In this document: piece by piece, positions 32,635-40,803 of the stretch
Numbering within the stretch: position 1 is the stretch's first letter
How the letters are laid out: each line of letters begins with the position of its first letter
Assembly: GCA_035318745.1 (NCBI GenBank)
Contig: DATHEA010000041.1
Span: 1-64,000, forward strand
Direction: 5' to 3'
Origin: VRUE01 sp035318745
Lineage (GTDB): Bacteria; Actinomycetota; Thermoleophilia; Solirubrobacterales; 70-9
DNA length: 64,000 nucleotides
Notes under the pieces: generated by a model
Seen by the model: only the letters and a program-made list of their open reading frames with translations
Databases searched by the model: none
What the model was told of the DNA's origin: nothing
Program-made: the position numbers and the translations under genes

Positions 32635-34574
32635 ATGAACTGGATCCCGAGACGCTGGCGATCGCTCGTGAGGAGGCCACCGAATGCCTGGAGCGAATCG
32701 AGCGCAACCTGCTCGCGCTGGAGGGTGGAGGGGATGACCCCGAGCTGATCGACGCGTTGTTCCGGGATGCGCACTCGGTGAAGGGCGCGGCGAGCATGGT
32801 CGGCTGGACCGAGGTCGCCTCGATCGCACACGGCATCGAGGATGGCCTGGAAGGGCCACGTGATGAAGGACGCCTTCCAAAGGAGCAGATAGATCCGCTG
32901 CTGAAGGCAACCGATGAGCTGCGCAGAGCCGTCGACGCGGCTGGCGTGGGAGCCGGCGAGGAGACGGCCGCGCCGCCCTCGCCGACCGTCGATTCGCAAG
33001 CAGACGCCCGCCCCGCGGTGGCGCCTGCGCATAAGGAAGAGCAGCGCCACGCGATGCGAGTCGACCCCGGCAAGGTCGATCGCATGCTCGACGCCGTCGG
33101 AGAGGCGGTGCTTCATCGCCGGCGCTTCGAGCACATCGTCGGCGAGCGCATCCTCACGGCGGGGGACGATGAAGCCGAGGAAGAGCTCGACCTGGGAGAG
33201 CGGTTGCTCGGTGAGCTGCAGGACGCCGTCATCGAGATGAGGACCCTGCCTCTCAGCACCGTCACGGCCCCCTTCCCCCGCGCGGTTCGGGACCTCGCAA
33301 ATGCGGAGGGCAAGGAGATCGACCTGATGATCTCCGGTGCCGAGACGCAGCTCGACAGGGTGATCCTTGAGGGGATCACGGACCCGATCGTCCATCTGCT
33401 TCGCAACGCCGTCGCGCATGGAATCGAGGACCCCGACGAGAGAGAGCAATCGGGCAAGCCGCGCCGGGGAACGGTGGAGCTACGGGCCGAGCAGCTGGGC
33501 GGCACCGTCGCGATCCAGGTTGCCGACGACGGTCGGGGCGTCTCCGCCGAGCTACTCGAGCGAGCCAATGAGCTGGGGTCCCTCGCCGACATGCTCACCA
33601 CCGCCGGTTTCTCGACCGCGGTCGAGGTAGGGGATCTCGCCGGTCGCGGGGTTGGCCTTGACTCGGTGAAGAGCCACGTCGAGGCGCTGGGCGGGAGCAT
33701 CGAGGTCCGCAGCGAACCCGGCCGCGGGATGGAGGTGTCCCTCCTTGTGCCGGTGACGCTGGCCGTGCTCAAGGTCTTGCTGTGCGAGCGCGGCGGACAA
33801 CCCTTCGGCTTGCCGGTAGCGAGCGTGCGAGAGGTCGTTACCGTCAAAGAAGCGGCCTCGCTGGGCGGGCAACCGTGTCTTGAGCACCGCGGCGAGACCG
33901 TTCCTATCGGCGACCTGGCAGGGATGATCGGCGCCGTGGCGCCACCGCTGCCGCAGCCTCCCCCGGCGGTTATCCTGGCGACGGCGACGCGCGCCGTCGC
34001 CGTCGCCTGCGATCGGGTTCTCGATGATCGCGAGCTCGTCGTCAAGGGCCTTGGACCGTTGCTCGCGAACGTTGCCGGCTACCTCGGGGCGGGGATCCTC
34101 GAGGACGGGCGAGTGGCGCTGATCCTCGACCCCAATCGCCTTCTCGAAGTGCCGTCTGGCAACGCCGCTGCGGTGACGCCCGCGCAAGCCGAGAAGCGGG
34201 CCGCGCCCAAGGTGCTCGTGGTCGACGACCAGTTCAGCGTTCGCCAGCTGCAGCGGAGCATCCTCGAGGCCGCCGGCTATCGCGTCGAGACGGCGCGCCA
34301 CGGACGGGAGGCGCTGGAGAAGATCGCCGCCGATCCCGACCTGGAGATGGTCCTGACCGATGTCCAGATGCCCGAGATGGACGGCTTCGAACTGCTCGGA
34401 GCGATTCGCAAAGACCCCGAGCACGGGGCGCTGCCCGTTGCCATCATCACTTCCAAGGGAAGCGATGAGGACAAGCGGCGGGGCGCCGCGGAGGGTGCGG
34501 ACGCCTACATCGTCAAGAAAGAGTTCAACCAGCAGGCGCTGCTCGAGACGGTCGGGCGACTGGTCGGCGGGTAG
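32631..34574 (+). CDS. cheA: hybrid CheA histidine kinase with C-terminal receiver
   Basis: A 647-residue kinase. P1/Hpt domain with phospho-accepting His48 in FRDAHSVKGAASM. No distinct CheY-binding P2 is visible, only a Pro/Ala-rich linker of about 40 residues (105-145). Then the dimerisation helices, and a catalytic domain with N-box HLLRNAVAHGIED, G1 VADDGRGV and G2 GRGVGLD. A CheW-like P5 domain follows (about 380-505). The C-terminal receiver has Asp in VLTDVQMPEMDG. This CheA-REC layout is that of Wsp/Frz-type (alternative cellular function) systems rather than flagellar chemotaxis. The receiver may act as a phosphate sink. Confidence 0.93.
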   Translation: MNELDPETLAIAREEATECLERIERNLLALEGGGDDPELIDALFRDAHSVKGAASMVGWTEVASIAHGIEDGLEGPRDEGRLPKEQIDPLLKATDELRRAVDAAGVGAGEETAAPPSPTVDSQADARPAVAPAHKEEQRHAMRVDPGKVDRMLDAVGEAVLHRRRFEHIVGERILTAGDDEAEEELDLGERLLGELQDAVIEMRTLPLSTVTAPFPRAVRDLANAEGKEIDLMISGAETQLDRVILEGITDPIVHLLRNAVAHGIEDPDEREQSGKPRRGTVELRAEQLGGTVAIQVADDGRGVSAELLERANELGSLADMLTTAGFSTAVEVGDLAGRGVGLDSVKSHVEALGGSIEVRSEPGRGMEVSLLVPVTLAVLKVLLCERGGQPFGLPVASVREVVTVKEAASLGGQPCLEHRGETVPIGDLAGMIGAVAPPLPQPPPAVILATATRAVAVACDRVLDDRELVVKGLGPLLANVAGYLGAGILEDGRVALILDPNRLLEVPSGNAAAVTPAQAEKRAAPKVLVVDDQFSVRQLQRSILEAAGYRVETARHGREALEKIAADPDLEMVLTDVQMPEMDGFELLGAIRKDPEHGALPVAIITSKGSDEDKRRGAAEGADAYIVKKEFNQQALLETVGRLVGG

Positions 34575-34579
34575 CGGTG

Positions 34580-35620
34580 ATGCGGGCTCGACGGGTCGTT
34601 CTCTGCGATCGCTCTGCGACTCGGGTGCGAGCACTGCGGCGGTTCCTCGACCACGACGCCGACGTGGAGGTTGCCGCTGCCTTTGGCGAGGTCGGCGCGA
34701 TGCAGCCACAACTCACGCAGATCGCACCGGATCTGATCGTGCTGGACCTCGAAACGGCCGGCGCTGAGGCAGCCGCGGCAATCAGGGCAATGATGAAAGA
34801 GGGGCCGTGGCCAATTCTTCTCATCGGCGGTTCGGGAGAAGAGGATGCACGGCTCGGCGATGCGTTGGCGGCCGGCGCCCTCGAGGCGATTCCGCGCGAC
34901 AGGCTTCGCCTCGGCGAGCCAGAGGGCGTCTGGGCAACCGCCCTGCGCAGCCGCATCAAGCGCCTTGCCAGCGTGCGGCTGGGCCGTCACAGTGGCGAGG
35001 AGCGGACAAGCAAACCAGCTACGCCGCGCCCCTGGCGCAGCCCGACGGCAACCTATCGGGCAGTGGGGATTGGCGCTTCGGTCGGGGGCCCTCCCGCGCT
35101 GGCGACGATCCTCGGCCAACTGCCCGGCGATTTTCCGCTGCCGGTGCTCGTCGTCCAGCACATGGCCCTCGGCTTCGGCGACGGCCTCGCCAAGTGGCTG
35201 GACCGAAGCGTCCCCGCGTCGGTTTCCCTTGCCACCCACGGGGCCATTCTGCAGCCCGGCGTCTGGATGGCACCCGACAACGCCCACTTGCGCCTGGAGC
35301 CGACGATGCGCCTCTCCCTCGACTACAAAACGGAGCGGGGCGCACACCGACCCTCGCTCGATGTGCTGTTTGAAAGCATGGCCTCCTCCGCCGGCGAAGG
35401 AGCGGTCGGCGTCGTCCTCACGGGAATGGGGCGGGACGGCGCCGAGGGAATCCGCGCGATCGGCGAGGCCGGCGGTCTCACCATCGCCCAAGACGAGGAG
35501 ACCTCGGCGGTGTTCGGGATGCCGGCTGCCGCGATCGAGTCGGGAGTCGACCTCGTACTACCGCTCGAGGAACTTGCCTCCAGGCTGGCGATGTTGCGGG
35601 CACGGAGTGCGGTCCGGTGA
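34580..35620 (+). CDS. cheB: CheB methylesterase
   Basis: A 346-residue CheB. The methylesterase domain (about 160-340) has the Ser-His-Asp triad: GIGASVGGPPAL, VVQHMALGF and LTGMGRDGAEG. The N-terminal receiver keeps the phosphoacceptor Asp (VLDLETAG, about 56) but only one acidic residue at the start (LCDRS) and lacks the usual Lys (AIPRDRL), so its phospho-regulation may be altered. Removes methyl groups from the MCP. An alternative GTG lies one codon upstream at 34577. Five bases separate it from cheA, and the stop overlaps the cheR GTG. Confidence 0.9.
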   Translation: MRARRVVLCDRSATRVRALRRFLDHDADVEVAAAFGEVGAMQPQLTQIAPDLIVLDLETAGAEAAAAIRAMMKEGPWPILLIGGSGEEDARLGDALAAGALEAIPRDRLRLGEPEGVWATALRSRIKRLASVRLGRHSGEERTSKPATPRPWRSPTATYRAVGIGASVGGPPALATILGQLPGDFPLPVLVVQHMALGFGDGLAKWLDRSVPASVSLATHGAILQPGVWMAPDNAHLRLEPTMRLSLDYKTERGAHRPSLDVLFESMASSAGEGAVGVVLTGMGRDGAEGIRAIGEAGGLTIAQDEETSAVFGMPAAAIESGVDLVLPLEELASRLAMLRARSAVR

Positions 35621-36948
35621 GCGATCCGCTGAGGAACGTGGCCGAGCTGGTGGGCCGCGAAACCGGGATGGTCGTCAAGGACGCTCAGCTCCCGGCGCTT
35701 GCGGCCGCAATCGAGCGGATTACGCCTGGTGTCGATGCGGAGCAGTTCCTGGCTGAGGCCGCCGGCGCGCATGGCAGCCTCCTGCACCGCCTCGTCGACG
35801 AGGTCACGATTCAGGAGACCTATTTCTTCCGCGAGCTACGCGAGCTTGAGGCGATCGACTGGCGGGCGCTGCTGGAAGGAGCGAGGGAGCGTGGACACGG
35901 GATGGTGCGGATCTGGGTTGCCGCCTGCGCGACCGGCGAGGAGGCCTACTCGCTGGCGATCCTCGCCAGCGAGGCACTTGGCCGCGAGGCAACGCCGGTG
36001 AGCATCCTCGCCACCGATGTCTCGGGCGCGGCGCTGAAGCGCGCCGCATCGGGTGAGGGCTACAACGAGCGCTCGGTACGAAACCTCTCCCCCCAGCTGC
36101 GGGAGCGCTACCTCTTCGAGGAGCGGGGCCGCTACCGCGTCAAGGACGGCCTCAAGTCATTGATCCGCTTTCGCCACCACAACCTGGTCAACGATTTCTC
36201 ACCGCCGCTCGGCGAGGTGCCCTTCGACATCATCGCCTGTCGAAACGTCCTCATCTACTTCGACCTGTCGACAGTGGAGCGGGTGCTCCGCTCACTCGAA
36301 TCGGCGCTGCAGCCAGGCGGCTCGCTTATCCTCGGCGCCGCCGATCGCCTCACCGGCACTGTGGGAGATCTCAGCCGCAGCGCAACCGACTCCCCAGCCG
36401 ATCGGCGACGGTCGCCGAGCGCGAAGAAGCGATCGCTGAAGCGACCTCTTGGCCTCGAGCCAAAGCGGGGTGAGGAGGCGAACGCCCGGGAGGCGTTCAG
36501 CCTGTCGCAGAGTGCGAACGGCACCCCGCGTCCGCGCCGACGGGTGGAGGATCGGATCGAGGATGCCCTGCTCGCAGCGGACGTTGGCGACCTCGACAGC
36601 GCGATCGAGATCGTCGAGGCTCTGCTGGCCGAGGATCCACTGCTCGCCGACGCATACTTCGTCCGCGGTCTCGTGCAGCTGGACTCCGGCGATGTACAGG
36701 CGGCCACGAAATCGCTGCGCCGCAGTCTCTATCTCGACCCTTCCTTTGGCCTGGCCGCCTTCGAGTTGGGCCGGGCGCACGACGCCGGCGGCAATGCGAA
36801 GGCAGCCAGGCGCGCTTATGAGCAGGCGCTGCGCACGCTCGACCCCGCCGACGAGCGCCATCACGCGATCCTCGACCAGGTCGACCTCGGCGACGTCGCC
36901 GCAGCCTGTAGTGCACGGCTGCGAAGCGAGGGAGGTGAGACGCCATGA
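35617..36948 (+). CDS. cheR: CheR methyltransferase with C-terminal TPR region
   Basis: A 443-residue protein. Residues 1-250 are CheR: the alpha-helical N-domain (RLVDEVTIQETYFFRE), then the SAM-binding VWVAACATGEEAYSLA-type segment (IWVAACATGEE), ILATDVS, and DIIACRNVLIYFD. A Ser/Arg-rich linker follows, then two to three TPR-like helices pairs (about 325-425). The same architecture, CheR plus TPR, is found in WspC. It methylates the MCP using S-adenosylmethionine. GTG start overlapping the cheB stop (GTGA). Confidence 0.9.
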   Translation: MSDPLRNVAELVGRETGMVVKDAQLPALAAAIERITPGVDAEQFLAEAAGAHGSLLHRLVDEVTIQETYFFRELRELEAIDWRALLEGARERGHGMVRIWVAACATGEEAYSLAILASEALGREATPVSILATDVSGAALKRAASGEGYNERSVRNLSPQLRERYLFEERGRYRVKDGLKSLIRFRHHNLVNDFSPPLGEVPFDIIACRNVLIYFDLSTVERVLRSLESALQPGGSLILGAADRLTGTVGDLSRSATDSPADRRRSPSAKKRSLKRPLGLEPKRGEEANAREAFSLSQSANGTPRPRRRVEDRIEDALLAADVGDLDSAIEIVEALLAEDPLLADAYFVRGLVQLDSGDVQAATKSLRRSLYLDPSFGLAAFELGRAHDAGGNAKAARRAYEQALRTLDPADERHHAILDQVDLGDVAAACSARLRSEGGETP

Positions 36949-37886
36949 AGGTGCTCGCCGTCGATGACTCCGAGGCCTACAGACGAATCCTCAAGAAGGC
37001 GATGTTTAGTCTCGGTCACATCTGCTTGGTCGCCGAGGACGGCGTCAGGGCCTGGGAGCTGTTCGAGCAGGGAGGCGTCGACGTGGTGATCAGCAATTGG
37101 ATGATGCCGGGCCTGGAAGGCATTGAGCTGTGCCAGAAGATCCGGAAATCGGACCGGCCGTATGCCTACTTCATCCTCTTCTCGGCCCGGGAAGGTCACA
37201 AGAACGTCATCCGCGGGATGAGGTCGGGAGCCGACGACTACCTGGCAAAGCCGCTCAACCCCGACGAGCTCGAGTCCTGCTTGATCGCCGCCGAGCGGGT
37301 CACCGGCCTACATCGAAGGCTGGCCGAGCAGCAGGGCGATCTGGAGAGCCTCAACCGCGATCTCTATGAGCAGTCTCGCCAGGACGCGCTGACCGGGGTG
37401 GGCAACCGGCTGCGGATGCAGGAGGACCTGGAGAGGATCGAGGCGGGGGTCGAGCGCTACGGCCGCGGCTACGCCGTCGCGCTTTGCGACATCGATCACT
37501 TCAAGGTCTACAACGACGCTCGCGGGCATCCGGCCGGCGACAACGTCCTACGCTCGGTAGCCGGCGCGTTGCAGGAAGCCTGCCGGAAGGGCGACGCCGT
37601 CTACCGCTATGGCGGTGAGGAGTTGCTGGTCCTCTTGCCTGGCCAGAGTCTTGAGCTGGCGATCAAGGCTGGTGAGCGGATACGGAAAGCGGTTGAGGGC
37701 CTGGACATCCTCCATCCGCTTGGTGATCCAGCGGCCGTAGTAACGGTAAGCGTCGGCGTCGCCGCCAGGGACCACGCCACCGATTCTGGCGGGGTTGGCA
37801 AGCTCTTGGGCGCGGCCGACGAGGCTCTTTACCGGGCCAAGAGCGAAGGCCGCAACCGGGTTGCGGCGGAAAATCCGCGAACCTGA
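36945..37886 (+). CDS. receiver-GGDEF diguanylate cyclase (WspR-like) with Asn at phosphosite
   Basis: A 313-residue protein: receiver (1-120), a coiled linker, then GGDEF (about 145-305). The receiver has the acidic pair (VDDS), Ser in LFSAREG and Lys in YLAKPLN, but the phosphoacceptor position is Asn51 (VVISNWMMPGLEG) where relatives have Asp. The cyclase motif is GGEEL, a close variant of GGEEF, with the metal-site segment CDIDHFKVYND intact. By position it is the output of the chemosensory operon, as WspR is in Wsp systems. The Asn means it may be locked, regulated by protein contact, or activated without phosphorylation. Last gene of the overlapping chain. Confidence 0.9.
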   Translation: MKVLAVDDSEAYRRILKKAMFSLGHICLVAEDGVRAWELFEQGGVDVVISNWMMPGLEGIELCQKIRKSDRPYAYFILFSAREGHKNVIRGMRSGADDYLAKPLNPDELESCLIAAERVTGLHRRLAEQQGDLESLNRDLYEQSRQDALTGVGNRLRMQEDLERIEAGVERYGRGYAVALCDIDHFKVYNDARGHPAGDNVLRSVAGALQEACRKGDAVYRYGGEELLVLLPGQSLELAIKAGERIRKAVEGLDILHPLGDPAAVVTVSVGVAARDHATDSGGVGKLLGAADEALYRAKSEGRNRVAAENPRT

Positions 37887-37977
37887 GCCTCGGCTTCCCC
37901 TTTGGCTCCTGACATAGCCCTCTTGGGATTCGTTTTGGCATCGGTTTAGCCATCGATGACTCGGGGAGGAAAGTCCC

Positions 37978-38418
37978 ATGAAGAGAAAGATCACCGTTTT
38001 CGCGATGCTCGGGTTGCAGGCGCTGGTCGTCTCTGCCCAGGCAGCGCCCCATTACACGCCGGCACCGCCGCCGGGCTCACATCGCTGCCTGCCCCACAAC
38101 TTGGACTACCACGCCTCCGGCGTTCTGGTCAGCGCGTCACTGACGGCTGAAGAACACCACCGCTACAGCGGCACGCTGGAGGTCAAACTCGCCAAAGCCA
38201 ACCATCGGGCCCCGACCGGCGATCAGACCTTCACGCTGGCCGCCGCCAAGGTCAAGTTCCACCATGGCGTCGATCCGGCCTCGCCCGCGGCGGGCTCCGG
38301 GGTGAAGCTGCACGGCAAGATCACGAAGCTCGCCAAGCACTGCCCGACCGAAGGCTTCACGCCGACGATCACCGTGAAGAAGGTCGACATCAGCCGGGCC
38401 GGGCACCACAAAGGCTGA
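37978..38418 (+). CDS. small secreted protein (cassette copy 2)
   Basis: A 146-residue paralogue of the 1046-1483 protein. Signal peptide with the same AQA-A cleavage site, the same two Cys, and near-identical sequence from TAEEHHRYSGTLEV to the final GHHKG. Most differences lie in the first 55 residues. GGGGAGGAAAG precedes the ATG. Both copies are intact, so both are probably under selection or the duplication is recent. Function unknown. Confidence 0.75.
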   Translation: MKRKITVFAMLGLQALVVSAQAAPHYTPAPPPGSHRCLPHNLDYHASGVLVSASLTAEEHHRYSGTLEVKLAKANHRAPTGDQTFTLAAAKVKFHHGVDPASPAAGSGVKLHGKITKLAKHCPTEGFTPTITVKKVDISRAGHHKG

Positions 38419-38583
38419 CCGCAAGAATGGCGTTTCGGGCGGCCACCGCTCGCCGGGCGGTCGCGTCAACGTGGGCTTGGAACGATTACTGCGCGAGTTC
38501 ACGGTTCAGCTTTCCGGGGTTGTCTGCCTCTGCGATTGCTCGCAGCTTCGAGCTGTTCGTGTCCGGGCGGTCCGACCGAGGCC

Positions 38584-39270
38584 CTACCTCGGAGCGGCCG
38601 GGGCGGCGCGCGGCTCCCTGACCAGGGTGATGCCCATCGCCAATAGCCAGACGATGAAGAGCAGGAAGACGATCAGGCCGAGTACCCCGTCGGACGGCGA
38701 GAAAGCGCCGGTCTCGCTGAACGAGCCCACCAGCCCGACCACAAACGCATACACAGCCGCCAGCACGCTGTAAAAGCAGAGCCAGTTGGGCAACGCCTGG
38801 GCACGTATCGCCAGGGCTCCCGACGCCGCCGCGATGACGGCGAACCCGACCGCGAAGAAGAGGAATCCGAAGACGCTCAGATCCCAGAGGCCCCGAACGG
38901 TATTGGCATCGAGCGAGGCAGCGTGATACGTGGCTGCAGCCTGAGCGCAGGTGCCGATCGTCGCCCCGATGATCAGAACGAGGCCACCGGCCAAGGCGAC
39001 GGCGGAAAGCCGTGCCGCGGGCTCGGCCGCCCGCAGCCGGTAGAAGACGCTTCCCAGGAACCAGGCGAACGCAAACAGCGTCGCGAAGCCCAGCGCGACC
39101 TGCGCCTGCATCTCGCCGTGGTTGTCCTGGATGAATTCCTGGACTTCGCGCGCGCTGTCATCGAAACCGGGCGGGGTTCCACTGGGCCCAAAGACGAACG
39201 AGAGGATCAAGAGGACCGCAGTCACGATTCCGGCAGACGCGCCGAGCTTCGGCCAGACATCCTCAGACAT
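38584..39270 (-). CDS. multi-pass membrane protein (cassette copy 2)
   Basis: A 228-residue paralogue of the 1657-2343 protein with only a few substitutions (for example VGLVGSF for VGMVGSF, and a PRAAPAAPR tail for PRAAPAPPG). The start is set by the same AGGAGGTGTTGCC before ATG 39270. About six hydrophobic helices, convergent with the secreted-protein gene. Function unknown. Retention of the pair in both copies suggests the two products work together. Confidence 0.75.
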   Translation of the reverse strand: MSEDVWPKLGASAGIVTAVLLILSFVFGPSGTPPGFDDSAREVQEFIQDNHGEMQAQVALGFATLFAFAWFLGSVFYRLRAAEPAARLSAVALAGGLVLIIGATIGTCAQAAATYHAASLDANTVRGLWDLSVFGFLFFAVGFAVIAAASGALAIRAQALPNWLCFYSVLAAVYAFVVGLVGSFSETGAFSPSDGVLGLIVFLLFIVWLLAMGITLVREPRAAPAAPR

Positions 39271-39340
39271 GGCAACACCTCCTGGGGAAACCGAATGGAC
39301 AACCGATCCTATGCCGCATGGGAACGTCCGCGCAAGGGCG

Positions 39341-39761
39341 TTGTGGCTTCGAACCACCTGCCAGGCGTCACCACGATCAGCTGGCTCTGGCAGGCGGTCG
39401 TCAGCCTCACAGTGCCTCGGCATAGCGGTCGGGGTGATACCGGCCGGTCGCTCAGAAGACGAGAAGGTCTCTGCTCACGGTGGCGCGGTGGTAACGGCGC
39501 CGTATTAAGAGGGAGATCTGTGAGGGCAGCCTTCCGCGATCCAGCCGGCAATGTGCTCGGCGGCTTGCAACGCGGGCGGGGCGACTGAAACGGGGTCCAG
39601 GACGCGGCTGTCGCATTGACGACAAGCTCGCGGCGCGACATCGCGGAAGCGACGAACGGGAGCTTGTCGACTTCCTGGGAAACCACTATGAGCCGCTCCG
39701 CGAAGGAGCACGGAAGTACCTTGTCCTCGACAGCGACCTCTCGAACGTCCAGGTCGAACAG
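39341..39761. other. unassigned stretch, open frame leading into Shedu gene
   Basis: No gene with a recognised start. From 39495 (after TAA) a frame is open into the Shedu gene; from about 39650 it reads protein-like (DERELVDFLGNHYEPLRE...KYLVLDSDL), suggesting the real N-terminus lies here or was lost. Base composition is visibly less GC-rich than in neighbouring genes. Confidence 0.4.
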
Positions 39762-40442
39762 GTGCGATCGCTGTTCGGTGATCCAGATCGAGAGAAGGTC
39801 GTCGACTTCTTGCTCGCCAACAACGTGCTCCCGGAGGACCTGCTGCACGCCCTCGATCACCGGCGGCGGGCAAATGCGATCAACGAGCTCGAGGAAATGC
39901 TTAAGCAAGATCTCGTCGAGTCGAACTGGCAGCAGTTCTTTGAGCAACACGACTGGATACTCGGCAGCGATTTCGTCCGAATGCTTGACGAGCGCGAAAT
40001 CGACGTTGACCACATCGCCGACTATCTCATGCAGGCCTATGACGGGTTTCTCGATCTCATTGAGATCAAGCGGCCTGGCGGCTCCATGCGTTTCTGGGCG
40101 GATGCTCTCGACCACGGTCACCACGTACCGCATTCAGACCTAACGAAGGCGATCACCCAGGCGCAGCGCTACATATACGAGGTCGAGCGCGAGGCAAACA
40201 GTGTGAAGACGCTTGAGCGATCGGGGAGCGTCAAGGCGGTGAAGCCGCGTTGCACACTCATCTTCGGGCGGTCGAGCGACTGGACGGCTGAGCAAACGGA
40301 GTCTTACCGCATCTTCAACGCCAGCCAGCACAGTCTGTCGATTCTCACGTACGACCACGTCCTCGAGCGCGCGCGACGCATGCTCTCGATCGCAGCTACT
40401 CAGACCGACGAAGCCGACTTTGCCGGCGGTATCCCGTTCTAG
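39762..40442 (+). CDS. sduA: Shedu-type anti-phage nuclease (DUF4263), 5' end uncertain
   Basis: 226 residues from GTG 39762, carrying the DUF4263 nuclease domain of Shedu defence proteins: WQQFFEQHDWILG, then GFLDLIEIKRPGG with the Asp and Glu-x-Lys of a PD-(D/E)xK site, and the partner helix KAITQAQRYIYEVE with the conserved Gln. Known role: abortive or targeted DNA cleavage against phage. Full-length relatives have more N-terminal sequence. Here the frame continues upstream with coding character but no ATG, GTG or TTG before 39762, so the gene is truncated, frameshifted or uses an unusual start. It sits between the duplicated cassette and VapBC, next to tRNA-Glu. Confidence 0.72.
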   Translation: MRSLFGDPDREKVVDFLLANNVLPEDLLHALDHRRRANAINELEEMLKQDLVESNWQQFFEQHDWILGSDFVRMLDEREIDVDHIADYLMQAYDGFLDLIEIKRPGGSMRFWADALDHGHHVPHSDLTKAITQAQRYIYEVEREANSVKTLERSGSVKAVKPRCTLIFGRSSDWTAEQTESYRIFNASQHSLSILTYDHVLERARRMLSIAATQTDEADFAGGIPF

Positions 40443-40572
40443 TCGTGCCTCGCCGCGGAGCGGCCGACGAGGAGGGCAGGAGCCCTGAGCCAGGCCAGAT
40501 TGGGCGCGGCAGGCCCTGGAATCCTGATTCCGCAGCTTGCCAGGCGCATCAAAATGGTATGCTGGCATCCCC

Positions 40573-40803
40573 ATGCGCCGCACCAGCGTGAAGCTCCCCG
40601 ACGACCTCGATGCTCGGCTTCGCCATGAGGCAGAGCGGCGCGGCGTGACGATCGCCGATGTCACCCGCACCGCGCTCGAGCAGCACCTCGGAGCGGGCGG
40701 GCGGCGGCGCCTCCGGGCTGCCGCCAGCGGACGCAGCGGCCACAGCGATGTCTCGGAGCGGATCGAGGAGATCCTCGCCTCGGAGATCGCCCCATCGCGC
40801 TGA
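40573..40803 (+). CDS. vapB: VapB-type ribbon-helix-helix antitoxin (copy 2)
   Basis: A 76-residue paralogue of the 24092-24322 antitoxin. The ribbon-helix-helix part is identical except Thr to Ser at residue 5, with changes clustered in the linker (GGRRRLRAAASGRSG). Same upstream sequence TATGCTGGCATCCCC and the same CTGA overlap with the toxin. Because the DNA-binding part is almost identical, the two systems are likely to cross-regulate. Confidence 0.8.
   Translation: MRRTSVKLPDDLDARLRHEAERRGVTIADVTRTALEQHLGAGGRRRLRAAASGRSGHSDVSERIEEILASEIAPSR

Larger units (their letters stand above)
37904..39340. repeat. direct repeat, copy 2 (secreted protein + membrane protein cassette)
   Basis: Second copy of the block at 970-2412, same orientation and gene content. 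It begins 18 bp after the stop of the receiver-GGDEF gene and ends where the AT-richer Shedu region begins. The position suggests the block inserted or was recombined between the chemosensory operon and the defence genes. Confidence 0.85.

Noticed and set aside
27911..36948. Chemotaxis genes considered as a flagellar chemotaxis operon
   Set aside because: No flagellar or motor-switch genes, CheA lacks a clear P2 and carries a receiver, CheR has TPRs, and the output is a GGDEF protein beside a polysaccharide synthase.
37858..37883. GGTTGCGG ... CCGCGAACC hairpin at the end of the receiver-GGDEF gene as terminator
   Set aside because: Lies inside the last codons, has a bulge and no T-tract; too weak to list.
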